The notes under the pieces: generated by a model
What the model was told of the DNA's origin: nothing
The model's database searches: none
What the model saw: only the letters and a program-made list of their open reading frames with translations
Shown here: positions 17,273 through 26,955 of the stretch, piece by piece
Layout of the letters: every line of letters starts with the position of its first letter
How positions within the stretch are numbered: the first letter of the stretch is position 1
Source: Pandoraea nosoerga
Lineage (GTDB): Bacteria; Pseudomonadota; Gammaproteobacteria; Burkholderiales; Burkholderiaceae
Direction: 5' to 3'
DNA: 64,000 nucleotides
Assembly (NCBI RefSeq): GCF_902459585.1
Contig: NZ_CABPSC010000004.1
Location: 1 to 64,000, forward strand
Position numbers and translations under genes: made by a program

Positions 17273-17989
17273 TCAGTTCTGGCAGCGTGGCGTTGCCGCA
17301 CCCTGGGCGCTGACGGCGATGGCGTCGCCGATGCCCCGCGCCAGGCGCTCGACGAGCCGGCGTTGTGCGGCCACGACGCCGTCGATGTCGCCCGCGGCCG
17401 GCTCCGTCGCGTTGAAGCGGCAGGTGAGCACCAAGTCGCCCGGCACGCGGCGCACCGACCAGACGGCCGTGAGCGCGGCCTGCTCGCCCGGCACGGATTC
17501 GAAGCGCTGCACCGACGTCGCGACGCGATACACCGCGAGGCCATCCGCGCGCGGCAGGCCGTACACATCCATGGCGCCGAGACGCTGCGTCAGATCCCGC
17601 GAGATGGCCGACGTCAGCTCCGTCTTGAGCGGCGCGGCCCAGCGCGATTCCTCCAGAATGTCGACACGCCCGCCGCCGCGTGTGACCACGATCTGAGGCC
17701 GATCGACCTGCTCCGGCACGCTGACGGGCGAGACCTCCAGCGCATACGGGGCGGCGGGGGCGCCGGCTGGGATCGCTGGGGACGCCGTGGTCGCTGCGGT
17801 AGCCGCGGCCATGGGGGCTTGCGGCGATGACGCGGACGAGGCGGAAGAGGAAGCCAGCGTGTCGCTCAGCGTGTAGAAGCGCGACGGCGGCGAGGCGCAG
17901 CCGGCCAGTGCGGCCGCAGCGAGTGCCGCAAGCGCGGTGTGCAGGGCGCCGGGGCGCGAACGGCGAGTCATGGCAGTCGGTCTCGTCAT
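17273..17989 (-). CDS. pqiC: PqiC lipoprotein
   Basis: A 238-residue lipoprotein with a lipobox LAGC, giving lipid attachment at Cys31, and the ABC-transport auxiliary (YmbA/PqiC) domain after a Ser/Ala/Pro linker. In E. coli PqiC sits in the outer membrane and joins PqiB to form a periplasmic lipid-transfer conduit. Its ATG overlaps the pqiB stop as ATGA, so translation is coupled. Two small features are worth noting: the linker of about 50 residues is unusually long and low in complexity, and a second in-frame ATG lies six codons in. Confidence 0.88.
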   Translation of the reverse strand: MTRPTAMTRRSRPGALHTALAALAAAALAGCASPPSRFYTLSDTLASSSASSASSPQAPMAAATAATTASPAIPAGAPAAPYALEVSPVSVPEQVDRPQIVVTRGGGRVDILEESRWAAPLKTELTSAISRDLTQRLGAMDVYGLPRADGLAVYRVATSVQRFESVPGEQAALTAVWSVRRVPGDLVLTCRFNATEPAAGDIDGVVAAQRRLVERLARGIGDAIAVSAQGAATPRCQN

Positions 17990-19650
17990 GGTTGCGGATC
18001 CTTCGGTTTGCCGCGCAATAGCGCCTCGGGATGCATCTGCAGGTATTCGGCGAGCGTGTTGAGCGAGCGCAGGGTCCTGGTCAGCTCCTGCATCGCCTGG
18101 CGGACGTCCTGCTGCACCGGCGCGTCTTCGGAGAGCGTGCGCTCGGCGGCGCCGAAGCTCTTTTTCGCCTCGCCCAGCGTGGCCTTCGCTTCCGGCGCAA
18201 TTTCCGCGTCGAGCTGACGGAACAGGCCCTGCGCGCTCTCGAGCGTCTTGTCGAGCTTGCGCAGCGACGCGTCGAGGTTCTGCCCGATGCTGTCGAACGG
18301 AATCTTGTCGAGCTTGGTCGCGATGTCGGCGATCTGCAACTGCAACTGGTCGAGCGTATTGGGCACGGTCGGCAGGTACACCACGCTGTCGACTTCCTCG
18401 GCCTTCGCAGGCTTGGCGTTCGGGAAGAAGTCGAGCGCAACGTACAACTGTCCGGTCAGCAGGTTGCCGGTGCGCAACTGGCCGCGCAGCCCGTTGGCGA
18501 CGAGCGCATCCAGAATCTGACGACTCACGGCCCTGTTGGACGGAACGTCGCTCTTCGGGTCGCGCCGGCGCAGGCGGTCCGGATAGAGCTGCACCGTGAC
18601 CGGCATGTTGATCTGCTTGGTCGCCCGGTCGAACTCCACGCCGATCGACGTCACCTCGCCGAGCGTGATGCCCCGGAAATCCACCGGTGCGCCCACGACC
18701 AGGCCGCGCAGCGATTGCTGGAAGCGGAACACGACGGTCACCGGGTGCGTGTCCGGCGACTTCATCGCGGAGGCTTCGTCCGGCGCGAGGCGGAACTCCT
18801 GTCCGGCCTTGGCCATTACGCCGGCGCCGGCGTCGTTGGGCGCCTGGAAGGCGATGCCGCCGATCACCACCGAGGCGAGCGACTGCGTATTGACCTGGAA
18901 ACCGCTCGAGTCGAGCCGTAAATCGATGCCGCTCGCATGCCAGAAACGGGTGTTGCTGCCCACGTACTGGTCATACGGCGCTTGCACGAACACCCGCAGC
19001 GTCACGCCCTTGCCGTCGGGATCGAGCGAGAACGCTTCGACCTGACCGACCTGAATGCGCCGGTAGTAGACGGGCGAGCCGATGTCGAGCGAGCCGATGT
19101 CGGTCGCATGCAGCACGAACGGCTTGCCCGGCTGACCGCTGGAGACCACCGGCGGCACTTCGAGTCCCTGGAAATGGTTGGACGATTCCGTCGACTTGCC
19201 GGCGTCGGCGCCGATGTACGCGCCCGAGAGCAGCGTCGACAGGCCCGACACGCTGCCGCCGGCCACGCGCGGGCGCACCACCCACCAGCGCGAGCCCTTC
19301 ACCGCGAACTTCTTGGCGTTCTTCGTGAGATCGACGCTCACCCGAACGTGCGAGAGGTCGTCGGAGAGCTCGATGCTCTTGACCGTGCCGATGTCGACTT
19401 CCTTGTACTTGACCTTCGTCTTGCCGGCCTCGAGCCCTTCGGCGGTCTTGAAGTCGATGACGATGCTCGGCCCGCGCTCGATGAGCGCCTTGGCCACGAG
19501 CGACAGCCCGATGACGGCGGCCACCAGCGGGATCAGCCAGACCAGCGAGGGCGCCCAGCGCTTGCGGGGCTCGATGGCGGGCGTGGGCAGCTCGTCGGGG
19601 CTGAGCGGGGGCGTGGCCTTGGGCTCTTGCTTGTCGTTCGGATCAGTCAT
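17986..19650 (-). CDS. pqiB: PqiB, MCE-domain lipid-transport protein
   Basis: A 554-residue inner-membrane-anchored protein. One membrane helix (about residues 33-53, APSLVWLIPLVAAVIGLSLV) is followed by three MCE domains and a long C-terminal helical region (QLQLQIADIATKLDKIPFDS onward). PqiB hexamers form a needle-like tunnel across the periplasm for phospholipid movement. The start overlaps the end of the upstream pqiA2 gene by eight bases, and the stop overlaps pqiC. Length and domain number match the E. coli protein. Confidence 0.93.
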   Translation of the reverse strand: MTDPNDKQEPKATPPLSPDELPTPAIEPRKRWAPSLVWLIPLVAAVIGLSLVAKALIERGPSIVIDFKTAEGLEAGKTKVKYKEVDIGTVKSIELSDDLSHVRVSVDLTKNAKKFAVKGSRWWVVRPRVAGGSVSGLSTLLSGAYIGADAGKSTESSNHFQGLEVPPVVSSGQPGKPFVLHATDIGSLDIGSPVYYRRIQVGQVEAFSLDPDGKGVTLRVFVQAPYDQYVGSNTRFWHASGIDLRLDSSGFQVNTQSLASVVIGGIAFQAPNDAGAGVMAKAGQEFRLAPDEASAMKSPDTHPVTVVFRFQQSLRGLVVGAPVDFRGITLGEVTSIGVEFDRATKQINMPVTVQLYPDRLRRRDPKSDVPSNRAVSRQILDALVANGLRGQLRTGNLLTGQLYVALDFFPNAKPAKAEEVDSVVYLPTVPNTLDQLQLQIADIATKLDKIPFDSIGQNLDASLRKLDKTLESAQGLFRQLDAEIAPEAKATLGEAKKSFGAAERTLSEDAPVQQDVRQAMQELTRTLRSLNTLAEYLQMHPEALLRGKPKDPQP

Positions 19651-20287
19651 GGTCGTCCTGTTCGGTGTCGTCGTCGCGGATCTGATCCCAGATCAGCCGA
19701 GGGTCGAACTGCATCGAGGCAAGCATCGTGAGCACGACCACCGAGCCGAACGCCACGATGCCGGGGCCGGCCTGAATCACGGCCAGCGACTGAATGTTCA
19801 CGAGCGCTACCATCAGCGCGACAACGAAGACGTCGAGCATCGACCAGCGGCCGATGAACTCGACCATGTGATACAGCCGGGTGCGCTGATGCGGCTTCCA
19901 GCGCACGCCACGCTGTGCGGTGACGCACAGCAGCGACAGCGCGATGAGCTTGAGCATCGGGACGAGAATGCTCGCCGTGAAGACCACGATGGCAAGATCA
20001 TATTCGCCGCTGGTCCAGAAGTAGATCACGCCGCTCATGATCGTGTCGCTGGAATTGCCGAGCAGGGAACGGGTCTGCATCATGGGCAATACGTTGGCGG
20101 GAATGTACAGGATCGCCGCGGCGATGAGCAAGGCCCAGGTGCGCGCGAGGCTGTCGACCTTGCGCTGATGCAGGACCGTGCCGCACCGCGGGCAGCGCGC
20201 CTTCTCCACCGTGCGCACTGCGCGCGCGAGCCGCCCGCACACCGTGCAGGCGACGAGGCCGGCGTCCTTGGCGGAGAGGTATTTCAT
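19643..20287 (-). CDS. pqiA: PqiA-domain membrane protein, second half
   Basis: A 214-residue protein with an N-terminal zinc ribbon (CTVCGRLARA ... CPRCGTVLHQRK) and four membrane helices. In E. coli, PqiA is one protein with two such halves; here the halves are separate genes that overlap by four bases (ATGA). This one corresponds to the C-terminal half. The open frame continues upstream in the pqiA1 region, but ATG 20287 starts the ribbon. It probably assembles with PqiA1 and PqiB at the inner membrane. Confidence 0.88.
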   Translation of the reverse strand: MKYLSAKDAGLVACTVCGRLARAVRTVEKARCPRCGTVLHQRKVDSLARTWALLIAAAILYIPANVLPMMQTRSLLGNSSDTIMSGVIYFWTSGEYDLAIVVFTASILVPMLKLIALSLLCVTAQRGVRWKPHQRTRLYHMVEFIGRWSMLDVFVVALMVALVNIQSLAVIQAGPGIVAFGSVVVLTMLASMQFDPRLIWDQIRDDDTEQDDHD

Positions 20288-20994
20288 CGGGAGGCCGTTC
20301 GGGAGGCAGGCGACACGCCCGGCGCCGGCGTGCGGTCGATCACGAGCCACAGGTTGCGCAGATCGTAGGAGAGGACCATGGCAAGCAGGACGGTGAGCGC
20401 ACCGAACGCCCACAGGGCGACGCCGGGCAGCACGCTTGCCATGGCCGATAGCTTGACCAGCGAAACAAGCACGCCGAGCATGAACACTTCGATCATGCCC
20501 CAAGGGCGGCAGAGCTCGATGGCGCGCATGACCGCGAAAACACCATAGGGGCGACGGCCAAGGGAGAGCGGGCCGATCAGGTGAACGAGCGCGAGCAGTT
20601 GGGACAGGGGAAACAGTACGGTGGTGGCGAAGACCAGCAGCGCGACGAGCCACATGCCTTCGCGATACAGCGCCCACGCCGCGCCCACGAGCGTGGTCTC
20701 GGTGTAGATGCCCTGCACCTCGATTTCCACGATGGGGAAAGCGTTCGCGATGGCAAACACGATCAGGCAGGTCACGGTGAGCGCAAGCACGCGCGACAGA
20801 CGCAGGTCCGGTGGGCGGTAGAGCACCGAGTGGCAGCGCACGCATCGGGCGGTTTCATGCGGCGGCAGCTCGCGGCGACGATGCAGCGTGTCGCAGTTCG
20901 GGCAGGCAATCAGGTTCGCCACGTCGTCTTCTGGGGGCAATGTGTCCATTACCAGGGAGGCGCTGACCAAGTGACGCTCAGAATACCAAATCAT
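20284..20994 (-). CDS. pqiA: PqiA-domain membrane protein, first half
   Basis: A 236-residue inner-membrane protein with zinc-ribbon cysteines CPNCDTLHRR ... CVRCHSVLYR and four helices. It is the first gene of the operon pqiA1-pqiA2-pqiB-pqiC. ATG 20994 is preceded by AGGAAC at seven bases, so I prefer it to the internal ATG at 20949. It is divergent from the formate dehydrogenase operon. PqiABC-type systems respond to membrane stress in enteric bacteria, but nothing here shows the regulator. Confidence 0.87.
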   Translation of the reverse strand: MIWYSERHLVSASLVMDTLPPEDDVANLIACPNCDTLHRRRELPPHETARCVRCHSVLYRPPDLRLSRVLALTVTCLIVFAIANAFPIVEIEVQGIYTETTLVGAAWALYREGMWLVALLVFATTVLFPLSQLLALVHLIGPLSLGRRPYGVFAVMRAIELCRPWGMIEVFMLGVLVSLVKLSAMASVLPGVALWAFGALTVLLAMVLSYDLRNLWLVIDRTPAPGVSPASRTASR

Positions 20995-21129
20995 CAGCTT
21001 AGTTCCTATATGTTGCGACGCAACGGAACTTTCGGCATGGTTTGTGCTAAGTCACGAAAAATCCGCCGTCTTTGCTCTATACTCAACAGACTCCCGCAAA
21101 GTTTCAAAAGAATTGAGGAGAAATCCCCC
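20995..21129. promoter_or_regulatory. Divergent promoter region, pqi / fdn
   Basis: A 135-base gap. GTTGCGACGCAAC at 21013-21025 is a 13-bp palindrome directly before pqiA. TATACT at 21078-21083 is a good -10 candidate for fdnG, without a clear -35, which would suit an activated promoter. No FNR-like or NarL-like site is obvious. Confidence 0.4.
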
Positions 21130-24100
21130 ATGCTAAACATGTCGAGGCGCCAGTTCCTCAAGGTGAGCGGAGCCACGCTTGCCGGGTCGAGCCTGGCAAT
21201 GCTCGGGTTCGCGCCCGAGGCGGCACTGGCGGAGGTGCGCCAGTTCAAGCTCGCGCGAGCGACCGAGACGCGCAACACCTGCCCGTATTGCTCCGTGGCG
21301 TGCGGCATTCTGATGTATAGCTACGGCGACGGCGCCAAGAACGCCAAGAAGAGCGTCTTTCACATCGAGGGCGATCCGGACCACCCGGTCAACCGCGGCA
21401 CCCTTTGCCCCAAGGGCGCGAGCCTGATCGACTTCATCCACAGCCCGAACCGCCTCATGTATCCGGAGTACCGCAAGCCGGGCTCGGACAAGTGGGAGCG
21501 CATTTCGTGGGACGACGCGCTCGATCGCATCGCCAAGCTGATGAAGGAAGACCGCGACGCGAACTTCGTCGAGAAGACGGACGACGGCCTGACGGTCAAC
21601 CGCTGGCTCACCACGGGCATGCTGGCCGCCTCGGCATCGAGCAACGAAGTCGGTTACATCACGCACAAGGTCATCCGCAGTACCGGGATGCTGGGATTCG
21701 ACAACCAGGCGCGTGTCTGACACGGCCCGACGGTGGCAGGTCTTGCCCCGACGTTTGGCCGTGGTGCGATGACGAACCATTGGGTCGACATCAAGAACGC
21801 GGATCTGGTGCTCATCATGGGCGGCAACGCAGCCGAGGCGCACCCGTGCGGTTTCAAGTGGGTGACCGAGGCGAAGGCGCACAACAAGGCGCGCCTGATC
21901 GTCGTCGACCCGCGCTTCAACCGTTCGGCATCGGTCGCGGACTATTACGCCCCGATCCGCACCGGCACGGATATCGTCTTCCTCGGCGGGTTGATCAACT
22001 ACCTGCTCACGAACGACAAGATTCAGCACGAATACGTCAAGAACTACACGGACTTCACGTTCCTGGTGAAGGACGAGTTCACGTTCGAGGACGGCATCTA
22101 CTCGGGCTACAACGCCGAGAAGCGCACCTACGACAAGAGCTCCTGGGACTACCAGAAGGGCCCGGACGGTTATGTCCTGACCGATCCGACGCTGCAGCAT
22201 CCGCGCACGGTGTACCAGCTGATGAAGCAGCACTATTCGCGCTACACGATCGAGATGGTCGAGCGCGTGTGCGGCACGCCGGCCGACAAGGTCGAGTACA
22301 TCTACAAGCAGATTGCCGAGTGCGCCTCGCCCACGCGCAACATGACGATCATGTATGCGCTCGGCTGGACGCAGCACTCGATCGGCTCGCAGATGATCCG
22401 TACCGGCGCGATGGTGCAACTGCTGCTGGGCAACATCGGCGTGGCCGGCGGCGGCATGAACGCGCTGCGCGGTCACTCGAACATCCAGGGCCTGACCGAC
22501 CTGGGGCTGATGACCGATCTGCTGCCGGGCTACATGACCTTGCCCAAGCAGGCCGAGCAGACCGTCGAGCAGTACCTCGCGGCGCGCACGCAAAAGCCGC
22601 TGCGTCCGAACCAGCTCAGCTACTGGCAGAACTATCCGAAGTTCTACGTGAGCCTGATGAAGGCGTGGTGGGGAGATGCGGCCACCGCCGAGAACCACTG
22701 GGCCTACGACTATCTGCCCAAGCTCGACAAGCCGTATGACCTGCTGCAGGTGCTCGAGCTGATGAATCAGGGCAAGATGACCGGCTATATCGCCCAGGGC
22801 TTCAACCCGATCGCGGCGGCGCCGGCCAAGTTCAAGTGGGACCAGGCGCTCGCCAAGCTCAAGTTCCTCGTGATCATGGACCCGCTGGCCACGGAGACGT
22901 CGGAGTTCTGGCGCAACTTCGGCGAGCACAACAATGTGGATTCCAGCAAGATCCAGACGGAAGTGTTCCGCCTGCCGACGACCTGCTTCGCCGAGGAAGA
23001 CGGCGCCCTGGTCAACTCGGGCCGCTGGCTGCAATGGCACTGGAAGGGCGCCGAGCCGCCGGGCGAGGCTCGCACGGACATCGAGATCATGACCGGGTTG
23101 TTCCTGCGTCTGCGCGAGATGTACAAGACGCAGGGCGGCAAGTTCCCCGATCCGATCGTCAATCTGTCGTGGCCCTATGCGCGCCCGGAGAGCCCGACGC
23201 CGGAAGAAATCGCCAAGGAATACAACGGCCGCGCGCTCAAGGACCTCGTCGATCCGAAGGACCCGACCAAGGTCACGCGCAAGGCCGGCGAGCAGTTGGC
23301 GGGTTTTGCGGAACTCAAGGACGATGGCAGCACGTCGTCGGGCTGCTGGATCTTCGCGGGCGCATGGACGCAGGCGGGCAACCAGATGGCGCGCCGCGAC
23401 AACAGCGACCCGACCGGCATCGGCCAGACGCTGAACTGGGCGTGGGCGTGGCCGGCGAACCGGCGCATTCTGTACAACCGCGCCTCGTCCGACCCCGCGG
23501 GCAAGCCGTTCAACCCGAACCGCAAGCTGGTCTGGTGGAACGGCAAGACCTGGACCGGCGCCGACGTGCCCGACTTCAAGCTCGACGAAGATCCGGCCGG
23601 CGGCATGAACCCGTTCATCATGAACCCCGAGGGCGTGGCGCGCTTCTTCGCGAAGGGCGCCATGGCCGAAGGCCCGTTCCCGGAGCATTACGAGCCGTTC
23701 GAGACGCCGCTGGGCTACAACCCGCTGCATCCGAAGCAGCCCAAGGCCACGAGCAACCCGGGCGCCCGCGTGTTTCCGGACGACCTGGCCGCGATGGGCA
23801 CGGTAGACAAGTTCCCTTACGTGGCCACGACCTACCGTCTGACCGAGCATTTCCACTACTGGACCAAGCACGCGTTGCTCAACTCGATCATCCAGCCCGA
23901 GCAGTTCGTCGAGATCGGCGAAGCGCTCGCGAAGGAGATCGGCATTGTGGCGGGCGACACGGTCAAGGTCTCGTCCAACCGCGGCTTCATCAAGGCCAAG
24001 GCGGTCGTGACCAAGCGCATTCGTGCGCTCAAGGTGGACGGCAAGACGATTCACCACGTGGGCATTCCGATCCACTGGGGCTTCAAGGGGCTGACCAAAC

Positions 24101-24198
24101 CCGGATTCCTCGCGAACACGCTCACGCCCATCGTGGGCGACGGCAACTCGCAGACGCCCGAGTTCAAGTCATTCCTGGTGAAGGTCGAGAAGGCATAA
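21130..24198 (+). CDS. fdnG: Formate dehydrogenase-N/O major subunit, selenoprotein
   Basis: A 1022-residue molybdopterin enzyme that oxidises formate to CO2 in the periplasm. The coding region is interrupted only by TGA 21718-21720, which I read as selenocysteine at residue 197: flanking sequence NQARV-U-HGPTVAGLAPTFG matches the E. coli FdnG active site, and a SECIS hairpin follows. A Tat signal (SRRQFLKVSG) and a [4Fe-4S] motif CPYCSVACG with a later CPKG are present. ATG 21130 is preceded by GAGGAGA. It heads the operon with fdnH, fdnI, fdhE, selA and selB. Simple gene callers would split it into two. Confidence 0.95.
21718..21749 (+). promoter_or_regulatory. UGA selenocysteine codon with bacterial SECIS hairpin
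   Basis: TGA 21718-21720 is followed after 11 bases by a hairpin: GG(21732-21733)/CC(21748-21749), a bulged U at 21734, GGCA(21735-21738)/TGCC(21744-21747), loop GGTCT (21739-21743). The loop sequence, bulged U and spacing agree with the E. coli fdhF/fdnG element bound by SelB. Confidence 0.92.
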
Positions 24199-24207
24199 GG
24201 GGGCGCC

Positions 24208-25155
24208 ATGGCATTGCAATCACTGGATATCAAACGGCGCTCGGCTACCACGCTGCCGTCGCCCTCCGTGCGTGAAGCGCATACGGGCGACGTCGCCAAG
24301 CTCATCGATACGTCGAAGTGCATCGGCTGCAAGGCGTGCCAGACGGCGTGCATGGAATGGAACGATCTGCGCGACGAGGTCGGTACGACCGTCGGCGTGT
24401 ACGACAACCCGGCCGATCTCACGGCGGACTCGTGGACGCTCATGCGCTTTACCGAGTACGAGAACCCGAAGGGCGACCTCGAGTGGCTCATCCGCAAGGA
24501 CGGCTGCATGCATTGCGAGGACCCGGGCTGCCTGAAGGCGTGCCCGTCGCCGGGGGCCATCGTGCAGTATGCGAACGGCATCGTCGACTTCCACGAGGAA
24601 GCCTGCATCGGCTGCGGGTACTGCATCACCGGGTGCCCGTTCAACATTCCGCGCATTTCGCAGAAGGATCACAAGGCGTACAAGTGCACGCTGTGTTCGG
24701 ACCGCGTGTCCGTCGGGTTGGAGCCGGCCTGCGTGAAGACGTGTCCGACCGGCGCGATCATGTTCGGCACGAAGGACGCCATGAAGGATCAGGCGGCCGA
24801 GCGCATCGAGGACCTGAAGTCGCGCGGCTTCGATAACGCGGGGCTGTACGACCCGGCCGGCGTGGGCGGCACGCACGTGATGTACGTACTGCACCATGCC
24901 GACAAGCCGTCGCTGTATCACGGCCTGCCGGACAATCCGCGCATCAGCCCGATGGTGACGTTCTGGAAGGGCATTGCCAAACCGCTTGGCGTGGCCGCGA
25001 TGGCGCTCACCGCGCTGGCCGGCTTCTTCCATTACATCAAGTCCGGTCCGAACGAGACGACCGAGGAAGACGAAGAGCAAGCCCGCCGCTACGACGCCTC
25101 CCGCAAGGGCGGCCCCGACGGCCAGAAAGGCGTTGTCACGTACGAGGAGGTCTGA
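24208..25155 (+). CDS. fdnH: Formate dehydrogenase iron-sulfur (beta) subunit
   Basis: A 315-residue electron-transfer subunit with four [4Fe-4S] motifs: [35 protein letters not shown] and [21 protein letters not shown] single membrane helix near residues 255-272 ([19 protein letters not shown]) anchors it to the periplasmic face of the membrane. It passes electrons from FdnG to the cytochrome subunit. It starts nine bases after fdnG and ends two bases before fdnI, so the three structural genes are tightly coupled. The charged C-terminus ([13 protein letters not shown]) is longer than a minimal anchor. Confidence 0.94.
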   Translation: MALQSLDIKRRSATTLPSPSVREAHTGDVAKLIDTSKCIGCKACQTACMEWNDLRDEVGTTVGVYDNPADLTADSWTLMRFTEYENPKGDLEWLIRKDGCMHCEDPGCLKACPSPGAIVQYANGIVDFHEEACIGCGYCITGCPFNIPRISQKDHKAYKCTLCSDRVSVGLEPACVKTCPTGAIMFGTKDAMKDQAAERIEDLKSRGFDNAGLYDPAGVGGTHVMYVLHHADKPSLYHGLPDNPRISPMVTFWKGIAKPLGVAAMALTALAGFFHYIKSGPNETTEEDEEQARRYDASRKGGPDGQKGVVTYEEV

Positions 25156-25157
25156 CC

Positions 25158-25805
25158 ATGTCGCAGGAACACAGCGATCGCAAGCGTGTCGACGGCGATC
25201 TGATCGAGCGCTACAACGCGGCCGAGCGCATCAACCACTGGATCGTCGCGGGCACGTTCATTCTGCTCGCGCTCTCTGGTCTGGCGCTGTTCCACCCGTC
25301 GATGTTCTGGCTTACCAATCTCTTCGGCGGCGGGCCGTGGACGCGCATTCTGCATCCGTTCATCGGCCTGGTGATGTTCGTCGCGTTCATCTGGCTTGCG
25401 TTGCGGCTCGCCCGCTACAACAAGTTCGAGCCGCGCGACACCGAATGGATGAAGAAGATCGGCGACGTGCTCGGCAACCGTGAGGAAAATCTGCCGGAAG
25501 TCGGGCGCTACAACGCCGGACAGAAGCTGCTTTTCTACGTGATGGTGTTGTGCATGATCGGGCTGCTGCTCTCGGGCATCGTGATCTGGCGCGCGTACTT
25601 CGCGTTCTACTTCCCGATCTGGGTAATCCGTCTCGCCTCGGATGTGCACGCGGTGTGTGCATTCGTATTGATTTGCGGCATCATTACGCACATCTACGCG
25701 GCGATCTGGATCAAGGGCTCCGTGCGCGCCATGACGCGCGGAACCGTCACCCGCGGCTGGGCGTGGAAACACCACCGCGCCTGGTACAAGCAGCTCAACA
25801 AATAA
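25158..25805 (+). CDS. fdnI: Formate dehydrogenase cytochrome b556 (gamma) subunit
   Basis: A 215-residue membrane protein with four helices, carrying two b hemes and the quinone site. Histidines in the first helix (RINHWIVAGTFILLALSG), the second (LHPFIGLVMFVAF) and the fourth (DVHAVCAFVLICGIITHIYA) fit heme ligation. It reduces quinone with electrons from FdnH. The ATG is two bases after the fdnH stop. Together FdnGHI form the respiratory, membrane-bound formate dehydrogenase. Confidence 0.94.
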   Translation: MSQEHSDRKRVDGDLIERYNAAERINHWIVAGTFILLALSGLALFHPSMFWLTNLFGGGPWTRILHPFIGLVMFVAFIWLALRLARYNKFEPRDTEWMKKIGDVLGNREENLPEVGRYNAGQKLLFYVMVLCMIGLLLSGIVIWRAYFAFYFPIWVIRLASDVHAVCAFVLICGIITHIYAAIWIKGSVRAMTRGTVTRGWAWKHHRAWYKQLNK

Positions 25806-25847
25806 GTCCGGCCCCGGCGGCCGGACACTCTGACGAGGCCGGCCACC

Positions 25848-26951
25848 TTGCAACGCATTCTCCAACCCGGACAGATCGAGTCCCTCGATCGCACTGCCAT
25901 TCCCCGTCTGCGCATGCCGCAACGCGCCGAGGTCTTCTCGGCGCGGGCGGGGCGTTTGCGCCAGCTCGCCGACGGCCATCCGCTCGGCGACTATCTGCGC
26001 CTCATGGCCGCAGTGGCCGACGCCCAGCAGCGGTTGGTCGATACGCTGGATGCGCCGCGCCCCTCGCCCGAAGCCATTGCCCGGGCACAGCAACATTGCA
26101 TGCCGCTCGTGCCGGCGACAGGCGGCTACGAAGCCGGCCGCTGGCAGCCGCTGCTCGTGCCGTTGCTCGACGCCGTGGTGGCCCAGTCGGGCGTTCCGGC
26201 CGGCGTGCGCGGCGTGCTCGACAGGATTCGCAACGCGGATCCCGCGGCGCTCGACGCGTCGGCGCAGTCGCTGCTCGCCGGCCACGGCAAGGGCGTGGAC
26301 CCGGCCAGCGCGCCATTCCTGATGGCGGCGCTGCAAGTGCTGTGGACGGGCGTGGCGAGCCGTTTCGACGCGGGCGAAGTGCCGATGCTCGACGTCCCCA
26401 ACGTGTGCCCGGTGTGCGGCACGCTGCCGGTGGCCAGCGTGGTGCGCATTGGCGGCCCACACGAGGGCTATCGCTATCTCGCGTGCGGTCTGTGCTCGAC
26501 CGAGTGGCACATGGTGCGCGTGAAGTGCTCGCATTGCGAAGCGAGCGAGCATGTCGCCTATCACGTCGTCGACGCGGCCGGCGACACCGCGGCGCTCGAC
26601 GCCAAGGCCGCTAAGGTCGCTAAGGCGCTTGATGTGGAATCCGGGCAACCGGCGTCATCCGGGCAATCGGCGCAATCAGCGCCGGCGGACGAAGGCGAAG
26701 CGCCCGCCGAGGGGCGCACTAAGCGCCATGGACTCGATGAGGCGGCCAGGCGCGTGGCGTCCTCGCCGATTCGCGCCGAATCGTGCGACGACTGCCATAG
26801 CTATCGCAAGATCTTCTACCAGGACAAGGACCCGTTCGTCGAGCCCGTTGCCGACGATCTCGCGAGCCTCGCCCTCGACGTGCTGATGGGGGAAGCGGGG
26901 TATGCCCGGGCCAACGGCAATCCGTTGCTCTGGCAAAGCGCCGAGGAGTAA
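25848..26951 (+). CDS. fdhE: FdhE, formate dehydrogenase accessory protein
   Basis: A 367-residue cytoplasmic protein needed to make active membrane-bound formate dehydrogenase. Two rubredoxin-like zinc modules are seen: [11 protein letters not shown] with [18 protein letters not shown], and later [11 protein letters not shown]. Between them is an unusual low-complexity insert of about 60 residues, rich in Ala, Ser, Gln and Glu, that typical FdhE proteins lack. The start appears to be TTG 25848, since no ATG or GTG precedes the conserved N-terminal region ([12 protein letters not shown]). It is 42 bases after fdnI and five bases before selA. Confidence 0.9.
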   Translation: MQRILQPGQIESLDRTAIPRLRMPQRAEVFSARAGRLRQLADGHPLGDYLRLMAAVADAQQRLVDTLDAPRPSPEAIARAQQHCMPLVPATGGYEAGRWQPLLVPLLDAVVAQSGVPAGVRGVLDRIRNADPAALDASAQSLLAGHGKGVDPASAPFLMAALQVLWTGVASRFDAGEVPMLDVPNVCPVCGTLPVASVVRIGGPHEGYRYLACGLCSTEWHMVRVKCSHCEASEHVAYHVVDAAGDTAALDAKAAKVAKALDVESGQPASSGQSAQSAPADEGEAPAEGRTKRHGLDEAARRVASSPIRAESCDDCHSYRKIFYQDKDPFVEPVADDLASLALDVLMGEAGYARANGNPLLWQSAEE

Positions 26952-26955
26952 GCGA

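Noticed and set aside
21718-21720. TGA in fdnG as a nonsense mutation or frameshift
   Set aside because: The reading frame and homology continue without change, the position equals the known selenocysteine site, and SECIS, selA, selB and selC are present.
21133-24075. A 980-codon open frame antisense to fdnG
   Set aside because: It mirrors fdnG codon positions, has Arg/His/Val-rich composition without domains, and is a usual shadow in high-GC DNA.
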